Positions 44,684 through 53,725 of a stretch of DNA of 64,000 nucleotides are shown here, piece by piece (the stretch's first letter is position 1; the number at the start of each line of letters is the position of its first letter). The translations under genes were made by a program, and so were the position numbers. This stretch comes from an uncultured Eubacteriales bacterium (GTDB lineage: Bacteria > Bacillota > Clostridia > Oscillospirales > CAG-272): contig UQXK01000001.1 in assembly GCA_900544985.1 (NCBI GenBank), positions 69,861 through 133,860 on the forward strand, read 5' to 3'. The notes beneath the pieces were generated by a model. The model had not been told where the DNA came from. It saw nothing but the letters and a program-made list of their open reading frames with translations, and did no database searches.

Positions 44684-45531
44684 TGAAAATAAAATTTACA
44701 AAGATGCACGGCATAGGAAACGATTATATATATGTCAACTGCATGGAAAAAGAACTTGACGATCCGAACGGAATTTCTGTTGCGATGTCTCCGCGCCATT
44801 TTTCCGTCGGCGCTGACGGACTTGTTATGATATGCCATTCGGATATCGCCGACGCGAAAATGCGTATGTTCAATGCCGACGGAAGCGAAGGCATGATGTG
44901 CGGGAACGCGATACGCTGCGTGGGAAAATATCTTTACGACAACAAGATAACAGATAAAAAAGAACTTTCGATAGAGACGAAGAGCGGTATAAAGTATCTC
45001 GATCTTACCGTTGAAAACGGAAAAGTAAAGAGCGTTGCCGTAGATATGGGAAGCGCAAACTTTGTTCCTTCCGAAATCCCCGTCGTTTCCGACAAAAACG
45101 AGGTCGTCGATGAACCTATTGAGATACTCGGAAAAGAATACAGAATAACATGCGTTTCCATGGGTAACCCCCACGCGGTCACGTTTGTTCCCGATGTCAA
45201 GAATTTTGAAGTTGAAAAGATCGGTCCCGTTTTTGAAAATCATCCTATGTTCCCCGAAAGAGTGAATACGGAATTTGTTCGCGTTGTGGACAGAAGAACC
45301 GTAGATATGCGCGTTTGGGAAAGAGGAAGCGGGGAAACTTATGCCTGCGGAACGGGCGCCTGCGCGACTGTTGCGGCGTGCGTTAAAAACGGACTTGTCG
45401 ATTTTGACGTTCCCGTTGCGGTAAGACTTATCGGCGGAGAGCTTTCCATTGTCTGTTCAAAGGACTATAAAATAAAGATGACGGGTCCTGCGACAAAAGT
45501 ATATGAGGGAGAATACGAATATGAAGATTAA
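44683..45531 (+). CDS. dapF: Diaminopimelate epimerase
   Basis: The 282-residue protein has both active-site Cys motifs: SEGMMCGNAIRC (about 66-77) and YACGTGACAT (about 223-232). It converts LL-DAP to meso-DAP for lysine and peptidoglycan. Both halves of the pseudo-symmetric fold are present. It overlaps dapB at its start and dapL at its end, so translation is coupled. Confidence 0.97.
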   Translation: MKIKFTKMHGIGNDYIYVNCMEKELDDPNGISVAMSPRHFSVGADGLVMICHSDIADAKMRMFNADGSEGMMCGNAIRCVGKYLYDNKITDKKELSIETKSGIKYLDLTVENGKVKSVAVDMGSANFVPSEIPVVSDKNEVVDEPIEILGKEYRITCVSMGNPHAVTFVPDVKNFEVEKIGPVFENHPMFPERVNTEFVRVVDRRTVDMRVWERGSGETYACGTGACATVAACVKNGLVDFDVPVAVRLIGGELSIVCSKDYKIKMTGPATKVYEGEYEYED

Positions 45532-46705
45532 AGTAAACGAAAATTTCAAAAACATAAAGGAGAGCTACCTTTTCTCCGATATAGGCAAGAGAGTACGCGC
45601 CTATTCGGAAGCTCATCCCGATAAAAAGATAATAAGACTCGGCATAGGCGATGTAACGCTTCCGCTTGCACCGTCCGTTATCGCCGCCATGCACAAAGCG
45701 ACGGATGAAATGGCTGAAAAATCCACATTCCGCGGATATGCGCCCGAATACGGCTATGATTTTCTCCGCGAAGCTGTTGCAAAACATTATGAAACATTCG
45801 GGGTAAAGCTTTCTCCGGATGAAATATTTGTAAGCGACGGCGCGAAGAGCGATATAGGCAACATCGTCGACATTCTCGGCGACAACGAGATACTTATCCC
45901 CGACCCCGTTTATCCCGTTTACATGGACAGCAATATAATGTCGGGAAGAAAGATAAGATTTATAAGTGCAAACGCGTCAAACGGATTTTTGCCGCTCCCA
46001 GACGCAAGCCTTGATAAAGAGGGATATGTTATATACCTTTGCTCGCCCAACAATCCGACAGGCGCCGTATATTCAAAGGAACAGCTCAAAATCTGGGTCG
46101 ACTTCGCTCTCAGAACAGGCTCTCTTATAATATTCGATTCCGCTTATGAAGCGTATATACACGGCGATTATCCGCACACGATCTATTCTGTCGAAGGCGC
46201 AAGAGGTTGCGCAATAGAGATTTGCAGCCTTTCGAAAACAGCGGGCTTTACAGGTACGCGCTGCGGCTTTACCGTAGTTCCCGAAGAGCTTACGGCGGGC
46301 GGACTTTCGCTTTGCAAAATGTGGGCAAGACGTCAGGCCACAAAATTCAACGGCGTTCCTTATGTTGTGCAGAGAGCCGCAGAAGCGGCGCTTTCCGGAA
46401 ATGGCTGGGAAGAGTGCATGGCAAACGTAAACTATTACATGGAAAACGCAAAGATACTCGCAGATTTTCTTGTGTCTAAAAATATAGAATTCACAGGCGG
46501 CATTTCCTCTCCCTATCTCTGGCTCCGTTGTCCCGACAATATGGGCTCATGGGAATTTTTCGATTATCTTCTTAATAACGTACAGATCGTCGGAACTCCC
46601 GGAGAGGGATTCGGCGTTGAGGGCGAAGGATATTTCAGACTCACATCGTTCGGAAGCCGCGAAGCTACGATAGAGGCGGTAGAACGCCTTTCAAAGCTTC
46701 TTTGA
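45521..46705 (+). CDS. dapL: LL-diaminopimelate aminotransferase
   Basis: The ATG at 45521, inside the end of dapF, follows GGGAG. The 394-residue class I/II aminotransferase has the DapL start MKIKVNENFKNIKESYLF, LGIGDVTLPLAP, SPNNPTG, the IFDSAYEAYI segment, and the PLP Lys in SLSKTAGFTGTRCG. It converts tetrahydrodipicolinate directly to LL-DAP, replacing the acyl branches (dapD, dapC, dapE), which agrees with their absence from the operon. Confidence 0.96.
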   Translation: MKIKVNENFKNIKESYLFSDIGKRVRAYSEAHPDKKIIRLGIGDVTLPLAPSVIAAMHKATDEMAEKSTFRGYAPEYGYDFLREAVAKHYETFGVKLSPDEIFVSDGAKSDIGNIVDILGDNEILIPDPVYPVYMDSNIMSGRKIRFISANASNGFLPLPDASLDKEGYVIYLCSPNNPTGAVYSKEQLKIWVDFALRTGSLIIFDSAYEAYIHGDYPHTIYSVEGARGCAIEICSLSKTAGFTGTRCGFTVVPEELTAGGLSLCKMWARRQATKFNGVPYVVQRAAEAALSGNGWEECMANVNYYMENAKILADFLVSKNIEFTGGISSPYLWLRCPDNMGSWEFFDYLLNNVQIVGTPGEGFGVEGEGYFRLTSFGSREATIEAVERLSKLL

Positions 46706-46732
46706 TAAAAAACTCTGAAAGGAAGTTCAAAA

Positions 46733-48028
46733 ATGCTTTATTCAAATCTTTCGGTAAATAATAAAGGACATCTCGAAATAGCGGGACATGACACAGTAGA
46801 GCTTGCCGCAAAATACGGCACGGCGCTCTATGTTATGGACGAGGACAAGCTCAGAGAAAATTGCCGCGTTTACGTAGATTCTATGAAGAAATATTTCGGC
46901 GAAGATTCTATGCCACTCTATGCGTCAAAAGCGCTTTGCTTTACTGAGATATACCGCATAGTTTCCTCTTGCGGTATGGGAACGGATATAGTGTCGTCGG
47001 GAGAACTTTATACCGCTATAAAAGCGGGTTTCCCGCTTGAAAAAGCTTATTTCCACGGAAATAACAAGACCGATGCCGATATAGAATACGCCATCGAAAA
47101 CGGTATAGGCTATTTTATAGTCGACAACGAAGAGGAGCTTTGCGCGGTTGACAGAATTGCTTCTTCTCACGGAATAAATCAGAAGATTCTTCTTCGCATA
47201 ACTCCCGGAATCGACCCGCACACGCATAAAGCCGTTGTCACGGGAAATGTCGATTCCAAATTCGGCTCTCCTATCGAGACGGGACGCGCTTTTGAGATAA
47301 CGGCTATGGCGCTTTCCAAGAAAAACGTAACTCTCGAAGGATTCCACTGCCATATAGGCTCTCAGATATTCGAATGCGATCCTTTCTGCGACGCGGCGGA
47401 TATAATGATAAAATTCATCGCGGATGTAAAAGAAAAATTCGGATTTGCCGCAAAAACTCTTAACCTCGGCGGCGGTTTCGGCGTAAGATATATAGAAGAA
47501 GATCCTCAAATAGATATCGAAAAAAATATCGCCGATGTCGCTTCGCACATAAAGAGCCGCTGTGCCGAACTTTCCGTTGAAATGCCGAAGATTCTCATGG
47601 AGCCTGGCAGAAGTATAGTTGCAGACTGCTGCATAACGCTTTATACAGTAGGCTCTGTAAAAGAGATAAAAGGATTTAAAAATTATGTTTCGGTAGACGG
47701 CGGTATGCCCGATAATCCGAGATACGCTCTTTATGCTTCCTCTTATACAGTCCTTGTCGCGAGCAAGGCGGACAAAGCGGCGGATTTCAAATGCTCTATT
47801 GCCGGCAGATGTTGCGAGAGCGGAGACCTTATTCAGGAAAACGTAATGATCGCGCGTCCCGAAAGAGGAGATATTCTCGCTGTTCTTACTACGGGAGCGT
47901 ATAATTACTCTATGGCTTCGAATTACAACAGAATACCGCGCCCCGCGCTTGTTCTTGTCGGAAAGAACGGAGATCGTGTTGCGATAAAGAGAGAATCCTT
48001 TGAAGATCTTTGCGCCTGCGATATTTGA
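46733..48028 (+). CDS. lysA: Diaminopimelate decarboxylase
   Basis: The 431-residue fold-III PLP enzyme has YASKALCF with the PLP Lys (about 62), HGNNK, GFHCHIGSQI, LNLGGGFGV, EPGRSIVA and CESGD with the second-subunit Cys. It decarboxylates meso-DAP to lysine. A ribosome binding site AAAGGAAG lies ten bases upstream. It ends the DAP branch; lysC follows after 91 bp. Confidence 0.96.
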   Translation: MLYSNLSVNNKGHLEIAGHDTVELAAKYGTALYVMDEDKLRENCRVYVDSMKKYFGEDSMPLYASKALCFTEIYRIVSSCGMGTDIVSSGELYTAIKAGFPLEKAYFHGNNKTDADIEYAIENGIGYFIVDNEEELCAVDRIASSHGINQKILLRITPGIDPHTHKAVVTGNVDSKFGSPIETGRAFEITAMALSKKNVTLEGFHCHIGSQIFECDPFCDAADIMIKFIADVKEKFGFAAKTLNLGGGFGVRYIEEDPQIDIEKNIADVASHIKSRCAELSVEMPKILMEPGRSIVADCCITLYTVGSVKEIKGFKNYVSVDGGMPDNPRYALYASSYTVLVASKADKAADFKCSIAGRCCESGDLIQENVMIARPERGDILAVLTTGAYNYSMASNYNRIPRPALVLVGKNGDRVAIKRESFEDLCACDI

Positions 48029-48119
48029 AAATCACAGTGAGTGCTTTATAAAAACGACAATTATACTTTTGCATAAAATCACAAATGCCACCAAATAACA
48101 GAATGGAGAACCACACAAG

Positions 48120-49433
48120 ATGATAGTGACCAAATTCGGCGGAACTTCTATGGCGAGCGCCGATCAGTTTAAAAAAGTCAGAAATATAATAGAGGAAGAT
48201 TCGGAAAGACAGATAGTCGTCGTTTCCGCTCCCGGAAAGAGAACGAAAGACGATATAAAGATAACGGATCTTCTGTACACGCTTTATATGCACCTGCAAT
48301 ACGGCGTTCCTTACGCGGATATATGGGATATGATTGCGGGAAGATATATGGAGATCGCAAGAGATCTTGAACTCGATTATGATATTTCCGTAGACCTTGC
48401 GGCGTTTAAGGCAGAGCTTAATAAGCACATAGACCAGAATTATCTTGTAAGCCGCGGCGAATTTTTCTCCGCAAAGCTTATGAGCGCATATCTCGGATTT
48501 GATTTTGTCGATTCCAAGGATATAATAAGATTCAATTACAACGGTACTGTCGACTACGAGCGCAGCGAACAGAACGCAAAGAAGCTCTTTTCAAGCCACG
48601 GAAGAATCGTTGTTCCCGGATTTTACGGTTCATACCCCAACAGAGATATATGCCTCTTCTCGCGCGGCGGCTCGGATATAACGGGTTCTTATCTTGCGGC
48701 TTTTCTCAATGCAAGAATATACGAAAACTGGACCGATGTTACGGGTATACTCGCAACGGATCCGAGAATCGTAGAGAATCCCAAAAACATATCCCAGATA
48801 ACATATGCAGAGCTTCGCGAGCTTTCCTACATGGGGGCAAACGTTCTTCACGAGGACAGCATAGCTCCTTTGCAAGACAAAAACATATCTATAAATATAA
48901 GGAATACAAACGAGCCCGAATGTGCCGGAACGATAATCAAAAAGGATTGCTATGACGATTCTTCTATAATTACGGGTATTTCAGGAAAGAAAGATTTTGT
49001 CTCCTTTGACATACTCAAAGATCATATGTCGACGGAAATCGGCTTTACAAGAAGAGTTCTTGAAATATTTGAAAGTTACAAAATAAACGTGGAGCACGTT
49101 CCTACGGGAATAGATTCTATGAGTATAGTCGTATCCGGCGCTTCTGTCGGAAGCAATATGTATGATATTGTTTCTAAGATAGAAACAGAGATGGGCGCTA
49201 AGGTAACCGCAAAGAAAGAACTTGCTCTTGTTGCTATCGTCGGGCGCAATATGGTAGGTAAGAGCGGTATATGCGCACGTGTGTTCGCGTCTCTTTCCGC
49301 TGTCGATATAAATATAAAGATGATTGCTCAGCCGCCGGACGAAACGACGATAATCGTTGGTGTTGACAACATTAACTACAAGAAAGCGATAAAAGCGCTC
49401 TACGAAGATTTTGAAAAAGCGAACTGGATCTAA
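48120..49433 (+). CDS. lysC: Aspartate kinase
   Basis: The 437-residue protein begins VTKFGGTSMA (kinase motif), has FSRGGSDITGSYLAA with the catalytic Asp region, and ENWTDVTGI. Two ACT domains follow (about 300-437), including a segment GKSGICARVFASL, so feedback by lysine or threonine is likely. It phosphorylates aspartate, the entry to the pathway. Being under the lysine riboswitch, this copy is probably the lysine-controlled isozyme. Confidence 0.95.
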   Translation: MIVTKFGGTSMASADQFKKVRNIIEEDSERQIVVVSAPGKRTKDDIKITDLLYTLYMHLQYGVPYADIWDMIAGRYMEIARDLELDYDISVDLAAFKAELNKHIDQNYLVSRGEFFSAKLMSAYLGFDFVDSKDIIRFNYNGTVDYERSEQNAKKLFSSHGRIVVPGFYGSYPNRDICLFSRGGSDITGSYLAAFLNARIYENWTDVTGILATDPRIVENPKNISQITYAELRELSYMGANVLHEDSIAPLQDKNISINIRNTNEPECAGTIIKKDCYDDSSIITGISGKKDFVSFDILKDHMSTEIGFTRRVLEIFESYKINVEHVPTGIDSMSIVVSGASVGSNMYDIVSKIETEMGAKVTAKKELALVAIVGRNMVGKSGICARVFASLSAVDINIKMIAQPPDETTIIVGVDNINYKKAIKALYEDFEKANWI

Positions 49434-49650
49434 CCTACTTTTCTTATAAGAAAAGTAGGCAAAAGAACTTACCTTTCTTGAAAGAAAGGTAAGCCAAAGA
49501 ACTTTCGCACCGAATACACCAGTTCATTTTGGCGAAAGCTTTTAAAGTTCCAAGAAACTTTTCCCGAAAAGTTTCTTGTGTCGGGGTTTGGGGCGGATAG
49601 CCCCAACTGATAATGCATACAAAAAAGCACGGCAACGCCGTGCTTTTTTG
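49434..49650 (+). repeat. Modular hairpin repeat, copy C
   Basis: It begins with cctacttttcttataagaaaagtagg (49434-49459), adds the cctttctt/aagaaagg hairpin (49471-49490), the core with gcgaaagcttttaaag, the agaaacttttccc/gaaaagtttct hairpin, ggggcggatagcccc, and the gcacggc/gccgtgc terminator with T run (49621-49649). It begins at the lysC stop and ends at the ylmH stop. Confidence 0.88.
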
Positions 49651-50397
49651 CTATTTATACATCTGTATCTTTATACAGAACCTGCCTTTTTTTGTCGTCT
49701 TTGATATTCCGCAATATAAAAACCTGCCGTGTCCGCGGACCGATACTATACTGCCTTCTTTCAACGTCATATCGTGCTTTTCTATAAGTTTTGAATCCGA
49801 GAAGACGAGTTTTTGAGAAAAAAGTTTTTCACTCTCGTTTCTCGAAATATTCAATACAGCGGCGACTACCGCGTCCGCGCGTTCCGATGATGAGAAGACA
49901 GTCATATCTTCTTTGTGGGATTCGATTTCTTCGGGAAGAGAATAGACGCGATTGCATTTTACATCGGTGTGCTTGACTTTTTTCAGATTTTCAATAATAA
50001 AATCCGCAATCGATTCAAAACAGAATATGTAAGCCGTATTTTCGTGGATTATGATATCTCCCGTTACATCGCGTTTTATTCCGAGCCCTGTCACAGAGCC
50101 CAGAAAATCCCTGTGAGAAAGCGCGTCCGCATATTTTTGAGACAACGGCGTTATCTCTATGCAAGCTATCGGTGCTTCTTCGGAATAGCCGAAATCATCT
50201 TCGCTTCCGAAGACGGCTATTTTTCTTTCGGCGTTGCCGTATCCTCCGTAGAAAGAGAAGCCTACTTCCGTTTTTGTCCTTGAAAGAATGTCCTGCTCCG
50301 CAAGGGAGAGAAAATCCGAATATGTGTAATATCCGCCGCGCGAGGCGCGGGAAGCGAGATCCGTCATGTGGTCTTTAAAAATTTTTTCGCTGTCCAT
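49651..50397 (-). CDS. ylmH: YlmH-like S4-domain RNA-binding protein
   Basis: The 248-residue protein matches YlmH: an N-terminal region with FLSLAEQDIL and ADALSHRDFLGSVTGLGIKRD (about 100-120), and a C-terminal S4 domain (RADAVVAAVLNISRNESEKLF, then GSIVSVRGHGRFLYCG). YlmH proteins bind ribosomes and act in rescue/quality control of stalled 50S complexes, related to the RqcH pathway whose gene starts this window. It is alone between terminators, 140 bp from the ABC transporter. Confidence 0.92.
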   Translation of the reverse strand: MDSEKIFKDHMTDLASRASRGGYYTYSDFLSLAEQDILSRTKTEVGFSFYGGYGNAERKIAVFGSEDDFGYSEEAPIACIEITPLSQKYADALSHRDFLGSVTGLGIKRDVTGDIIIHENTAYIFCFESIADFIIENLKKVKHTDVKCNRVYSLPEEIESHKEDMTVFSSSERADAVVAAVLNISRNESEKLFSQKLVFSDSKLIEKHDMTLKEGSIVSVRGHGRFLYCGISKTTKKGRFCIKIQMYK

Positions 50398-50508
50398 GTT
50401 GTTTTTCCTGTTTTATATAAATGTATATGTTTGTCTTTATCGGGTATAGAGCAAGCTTTCGGGATTTGCACGGTGTTGATGTAAAGTGTGAATTGCAGAA
50501 ATTTAAGC

Positions 50509-50537
50509 AAAGCGGCGTTTAAAATCAACGCCGCTTT
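50509..50537. terminator. Bidirectional intrinsic terminator
   Basis: aaagcggcgtt (50509-50519) pairs with aacgccgcttt (50527-50537), T run after it. It lies between two leftward genes, 52 bases past the ABC stop. Confidence 0.85.
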
Positions 50538-50589
50538 TTCTTTGGATTTTTGCTTGAAATTTTTTGTGCCGTATTATGTGATTTGCTGT

Positions 50590-52296
50590 TTATTCCGTGC
50601 GAAGCGCTTCTACGGGGTCTTTCTTTGCGGCTATCTTAGAGGGGATAAGTCCCGCGATAAGCGTAAGGCTTATGCTTATTATCACGAGTATCAAAGCGCC
50701 CATGAAGGGAAGCGAGGCGATGCCGCCTATACCTGTAAGGCTCTTTATGATGATGTTTATCGGTATCGTGAAAAGGAGGGTTACTATTATGCCTATCATG
50801 CCCGAAGCAAAGCCGACAAGCATTGTCTCCGCATTGAATACTCTTCCCACATCGCGTTTTGACGCGCCGATGGCACGGAGAATGCCTATTTCCTTTGTGC
50901 GTTCGAGAACGGATATGTATGTTATTATTCCGATCATTATAGAAGAAACGATAAGCGATATGGAAACGAATGCGATGAGTATATAGCTTATTGCGTTTAT
51001 TATCGTTGTTACCGACGACATGATAAGCGCGATATAATCCGTGTAAGTGATCTTGTCGTCCTCAGGAACGCCTTTGTTGTATTCGTCTATCAGATCGGCG
51101 ATCTTGTCTTTTGCTTCGAAGCTTGAAGCGTATATATTTATGCTTGAAGGTTCATCCATATCAAACACGCCGAGTTTCTTTATGTTTTCTTCATATGTCG
51201 AAGACGATGTTGTTGGCGGAAGGCTTGATTCGTACATTGCGGAAAGTTCTTTGTCGGTAGCTGTCAGAAGAAATGCGTCAAGCGCATAAGAAAGCTCTGT
51301 ATTTGACATAGAGGAAAGCTCTTTTTCAACTTTTGCGGCGTATTCTGCACGTATATTTTCTTCCATTGCAGCTGAAACGGAGCTTTTTAACTCTTCGTCC
51401 GACATCGAAGCGAGGTATGAACGCACTGTTTCTTCCGGAACGCCCATTTGCTCTTTGTATATTTGGCATACCATGTTTTCCATGGATTCGCGGTCGGGAT
51501 ATTCGGAAAGCGCGGCGTCTAAAAGGTACGAGAGTGTTGCGTCGGGGATGATTTTTGCAAAATCGCGGTAGAGAGCAGCTTTGCCGTCCTCAGAAAGAGT
51601 TTCGATATATTCTCTTACTATTGCGGCTTTTTCGCTGTCGGAGAGCTTTTTGTCGTCGTCTTTCTTGAAGGGAAGACCTGTAAATACGTCTTTGTCGGGA
51701 TTTGCTTTTTGCGCTTTTGCGATCTCACTGTCATTTACTTTTTCCGCGACATGAGACGTGAGCGCCGACGTGTAGCCGATAGCTCCTGTTATAGATGACG
51801 CGACGGCGTCTTCGTTAGGACGGATTATTCCGACTATCTTTATATCATCGGCATTTTTAAGAATGTATGACATATAAGTGTCGTTATCTCTCATGTCCGT
51901 GTATGTTCCGTCGTTTTCGTTGTAACGGTAATAGTCTGTCGGGATTACGAGCTTGAACGTCGTGCCGAGTATTTCGGAGTATTCCCACGATTCGGTTTTT
52001 ATATCTATCGGTTTTCCCGTGAGCGCGGAGTTTATGATGTCGTTCATTTCCTCTTCGCTCTTGAATCCGAGCATGCAGAGAACAAGGTCGCTTATTTCGT
52101 TGTTTTTGTCTGTTACAAGAACGACTTCGTTGTAGGCTTCGGGCCATCTTCCGTCTACGATATCATACTGTTCTTTTACGAGTCCGTTTATGATTTCACC
52201 GTTTTTTCCGGAGAGCATTTCGTCCCATACTTTAAAACCGCCCATGTTGAACTGTTCGTAGTAGGAGGACGCCGCGTCCCCGTATATTTTGGACAT
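50590..52296 (-). CDS. ABC transporter permease part (downstream of frameshift)
   Basis: This frame carries the extracytoplasmic region and last membrane helices of a MacB/FtsX-type permease: the helices ALIMSSVTTIINAISYI, SLIVSSIMIGIITYI, the conserved RTKEIGILRAIGASKRDVGRVF loop, and a final KDPVEALRTE tail. It continues the product of the ATPase gene upstream, but in another frame. The first Met here (52296) is not preceded by a convincing ribosome binding site, so separate translation is unlikely. See the companion entry for the frameshift site. Confidence 0.8.
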   Translation of the reverse strand: MSKIYGDAASSYYEQFNMGGFKVWDEMLSGKNGEIINGLVKEQYDIVDGRWPEAYNEVVLVTDKNNEISDLVLCMLGFKSEEEMNDIINSALTGKPIDIKTESWEYSEILGTTFKLVIPTDYYRYNENDGTYTDMRDNDTYMSYILKNADDIKIVGIIRPNEDAVASSITGAIGYTSALTSHVAEKVNDSEIAKAQKANPDKDVFTGLPFKKDDDKKLSDSEKAAIVREYIETLSEDGKAALYRDFAKIIPDATLSYLLDAALSEYPDRESMENMVCQIYKEQMGVPEETVRSYLASMSDEELKSSVSAAMEENIRAEYAAKVEKELSSMSNTELSYALDAFLLTATDKELSAMYESSLPPTTSSSTYEENIKKLGVFDMDEPSSINIYASSFEAKDKIADLIDEYNKGVPEDDKITYTDYIALIMSSVTTIINAISYILIAFVSISLIVSSIMIGIITYISVLERTKEIGILRAIGASKRDVGRVFNAETMLVGFASGMIGIIVTLLFTIPINIIIKSLTGIGGIASLPFMGALILVIISISLTLIAGLIPSKIAAKKDPVEALRTE

Positions 52297-53542
52297 AAGG
52301 TCGGAGGGATTCAGTCTTCTTATGTTTTTGATATCGGAAGTAGATGTTTAAATCCATATCGTATCCGTATATTACGGAGGTTATGGAATCGTCGTTCATG
52401 TGAGAAGAGAGGAATTTTTTAAAGTCCTTTAAATTGTTTGTTATCTTCTCGGACGATGTGAGGGTGTTCATCATATCGTACATGATGACGTTGGAATATA
52501 TTTTGTCTTTGTCGTGGTTAACACCGGAGGAGTTATTTTTCGTCATTGTCGAGAGGAGCGAGGTCATGTCCACAGACTCGCGCTCTATTGTTATCGGGTA
52601 TGATGAGAGGGTGTCTTCCTGCACCTTGTCTATGTATGTTTGAAGTCCGCTGGATATGGCGAGTATCAGCGCGATTCCGATTATTCCGATAGAGCCTGCA
52701 AAGCTTGTAAGAAACGTACGCGCTTTTTTCGTCATGAGGTTGTTCATGGAAAGGGAAAGCGCGGTGAGAAAAGACATGGAGGTTTTCTTTTCGGCTTTTT
52801 TCTGTTTCTTTCTCTCGGTTCTTGTCAAAGCGGGAGGAGCGACTTTTTCTTTTTCCGGCTCGTTTGTGTATGGAGCGGAATCGTCTGTCATGTTTCCGTC
52901 GAGGAGGCGGACTATCCTCGTGGAATATTTGTCCGCAAGCTCCGGGTTGTGCGTTACCATTATTACGAGCCTGTCTTTCGATATCTCCTTTAAGAGCTCC
53001 ATTATCTGAATGCTCGTCGCGGAATCGAGAGCGCCCGTCGGTTCGTCCGCAAGCAGAATTTCGGGGTCGTTTACAATAGCTCTCGCTATTGCGACGCGCT
53101 GCATTTGTCCGCCCGACATCTGGTTCGGCTTCTTCTTCATCTGGTTTTCAAGCCCGACTTTTCTTAACGCCTCTTTCGCTCTTTCGCGTCTTTCCGCCTT
53201 TGATACGCCCGAAAGCGTCAGTGCAAGCTCTACGTTTGCAAGAACGGTTTGGTGAGAGATAAGGTTGTAACTCTGAAAGACAAAGCCTACCTTGTGATTC
53301 CTGTATGTATCCCAATCGCGGTCGGAAAATTCTTTTGTCGATCTTCCGCTTATTATAAGGTCGCCGTCCGTGTATTTGTCAAGTCCGCCGATGATGTTGA
53401 GAAGCGTTGTTTTTCCGCATCCCGAAGGACCGAGGATCGATACAAATTCGCTCTCCCGAAAGTCTATATTTACCCCTTTGAGCGCTTCTACCGTTTCGTC
53501 CCCGGTAGTGTATTTCTTTGTTATATTTTTCAGTTGCAGCAT
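52232..53542 (-). CDS. ABC transporter ATPase with N-terminal permease segment (upstream of frameshift)
   Basis: The first 230 residues are a MacB-type ABC ATPase: Walker [12 protein letters not shown] (about 37-47), signature [14 protein letters not shown], Walker [11 protein letters not shown] and a THNPELA switch. A short linker leads to the first permease helix ([21 protein letters not shown]) and extracytoplasmic domain. At about 52336-52342 (minus strand tacttccga) one extra base moves the frame; removing one T restores an unbroken continuation into the following permease. The reading after the shift, [10 protein letters not shown] onward, has no family similarity. The whole protein would be about 980 residues, the usual fused length. 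Confidence 0.85.
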   Translation of the reverse strand: MLQLKNITKKYTTGDETVEALKGVNIDFRESEFVSILGPSGCGKTTLLNIIGGLDKYTDGDLIISGRSTKEFSDRDWDTYRNHKVGFVFQSYNLISHQTVLANVELALTLSGVSKAERRERAKEALRKVGLENQMKKKPNQMSGGQMQRVAIARAIVNDPEILLADEPTGALDSATSIQIMELLKEISKDRLVIMVTHNPELADKYSTRIVRLLDGNMTDDSAPYTNEPEKEKVAPPALTRTERKKQKKAEKKTSMSFLTALSLSMNNLMTKKARTFLTSFAGSIGIIGIALILAISSGLQTYIDKVQEDTLSSYPITIERESVDMTSLLSTMTKNNSSGVNHDKDKIYSNVIMYDMMNTLTSSEKITNNLKDFKKFLSSHMNDDSITSVIYGYDMDLNIYFRYQKHKKTESLRPYVQNIRGRGVLLLRTVQHGRF

Positions 53543-53656
53543 TTCTATCTCCGAAAAATTTATAGATTTTTATTTTACCGACATACGATATCACAGTTTT
53601 ATGAACTGATTATAAACAGATATTGTTTTTTGTTGAAAAGAATATTATCTTTAATG

Positions 53657-53685
53657 TTGACACAATGTTTTTTTGGTGGTAAACT
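53657..53685 (+). promoter_or_regulatory. Promoter of the GH2 gene
   Basis: TTGACA (53657-53662) and TAAACT (53680-53685), 17 bp apart, extended TGG, 40 bases upstream of the start codon. Confidence 0.8.
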
Positions 53686-53725
53686 TTTGTAAATAATTTA
53701 AATCACAGACAAAAGGAGAAGCCTT

